Below the pieces are notes generated by a model that made no database searches, had not been told where the DNA came from, and saw only the letters and a list, made by a program, of their open reading frames with translations. The translations under genes and the position numbers were made by a program. Positions 63,676 to 64,000 of a stretch of 64,000 nt of DNA are shown piece after piece. Numbering within the stretch: the stretch's first letter is position 1; each line of letters starts with the position of its first letter. Location: positions 1,377,154 to 1,441,153 of the forward strand of contig NZ_CP036271.1 in NCBI RefSeq assembly GCF_007745175.1. The letters run 5' to 3'. The DNA is from Caulifigura coniformis. Lineage in GTDB: Bacteria; Planctomycetota; Planctomycetia; Planctomycetales; Planctomycetaceae.

Positions 63676-64000
63676 CCGACGCTCCCGTGAGAAAGACTTC
63701 GCGAGTCAGGACGAACGCATCCTGTCTGCACGCGACACACTGATCGCAGCGGCCTGAGTGAGGGTGATTTTCACGATACGGACCACACCAGTCTCAATAA
63801 GCCAGCGCCGATCCACTCGATGACGAGCAACGTCCCCCGATTGATCTCAGACAACCGCGCTGCGAGGCGTCATCCAGTGCAAACCCGTGTCAGCGATCCT
63901 ATGCCCCCGAAAATCGCGACACAATGTGCGGGTGCGCAATCACCGGCGCAGATTGCGCAGCCTCGTCGACCTTCCCTGCGCAGCGATGGATTCACGGCGA
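63676..64000. other. Right-edge region, nothing supported
   Basis: Upstream of the DUF1559 gene. GGGAG lies 6-10 nt before its ATG on the minus strand. A moderately AT-rich stretch at 63755-63800 may hold the promoter. No gene recognised up to the end of the window. Confidence 0.4.

Overview
The window looks like chromosomal DNA from a GC-rich member of the Planctomycetota. Phylum-typical genes are: a planctomycete cytochrome-c/PSD1 protein (14033-16819), a DUF1559 gene with a type IV pilin-like N-terminus (62727-63675), the small basic protein shared by Chlamydiae, Verrucomicrobia and Planctomycetes (36486-36749), an FHA-GAF-sigma54 activator, and several secreted Gly/Met-rich proteins. A genus cannot be named from sequence alone. 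I saw no rRNA, tRNA, CRISPR array, insertion sequence or prophage.

Layout. 84-12437 (minus) holds a glycogen-to-trehalose operon, treZ / amylo-1,6-glucosidase / treY / glgX, with ATGA start-stop overlaps, followed on the same strand by a gamma-glutamyltransferase and a PfkB (adenosine-kinase-like) kinase. metX (minus) and the cytochrome/PSD1 gene (plus) follow. 17184-21879 holds a secreted protein with a duplicated beta domain, then a DegT aminotransferase and a membrane CapD/FlaA1-type dehydratase that probably make an amino-sugar nucleotide. 21952-24906 (minus) has an esterase, a secreted helical-repeat protein and a WYL regulator; mnmA is divergent.

26620-33265 is a PilM operon: a pilM gene with an added membrane segment and C-terminal extension, then two large single-pass proteins with Met/Gly-rich tracts that sit where pilN/pilO would be expected, closed by a strong terminator. 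33337-36749 (minus) has a lipoprotein, csrA, a GH3-family acyl-adenylate enzyme and the small basic protein. 37133-47045 has a secreted esterase, a LolA-like protein, the sigma54 activator, a small membrane protein in a locally less GC-rich patch, recJ, a small secreted protein and an FGE-sulfatase-domain protein.

47483-51531 holds a secreted VWA + STN (secretin-type) protein ending in A9, followed in the -1 frame by a YfaP-like protein lacking its own good start; the frame between them is entirely open. 51830-61846 is mainly housekeeping: xerD, pssA-ribE (overlapping), a second csrA, leuB, a secreted protein, miaA, a family-4 uracil-DNA glycosylase and an exported M3 peptidase. The right edge has a small lipoprotein and a DUF1559 gene broken by a frameshift.

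Most genes are recognisable. The least explained parts are the PilM operon partners, the A9 junction, the second CsrA with an in-frame repeat after its stop, the helically phased GTCACA boxes upstream of leuB, and the strand-asymmetric xerD-pssA spacer.
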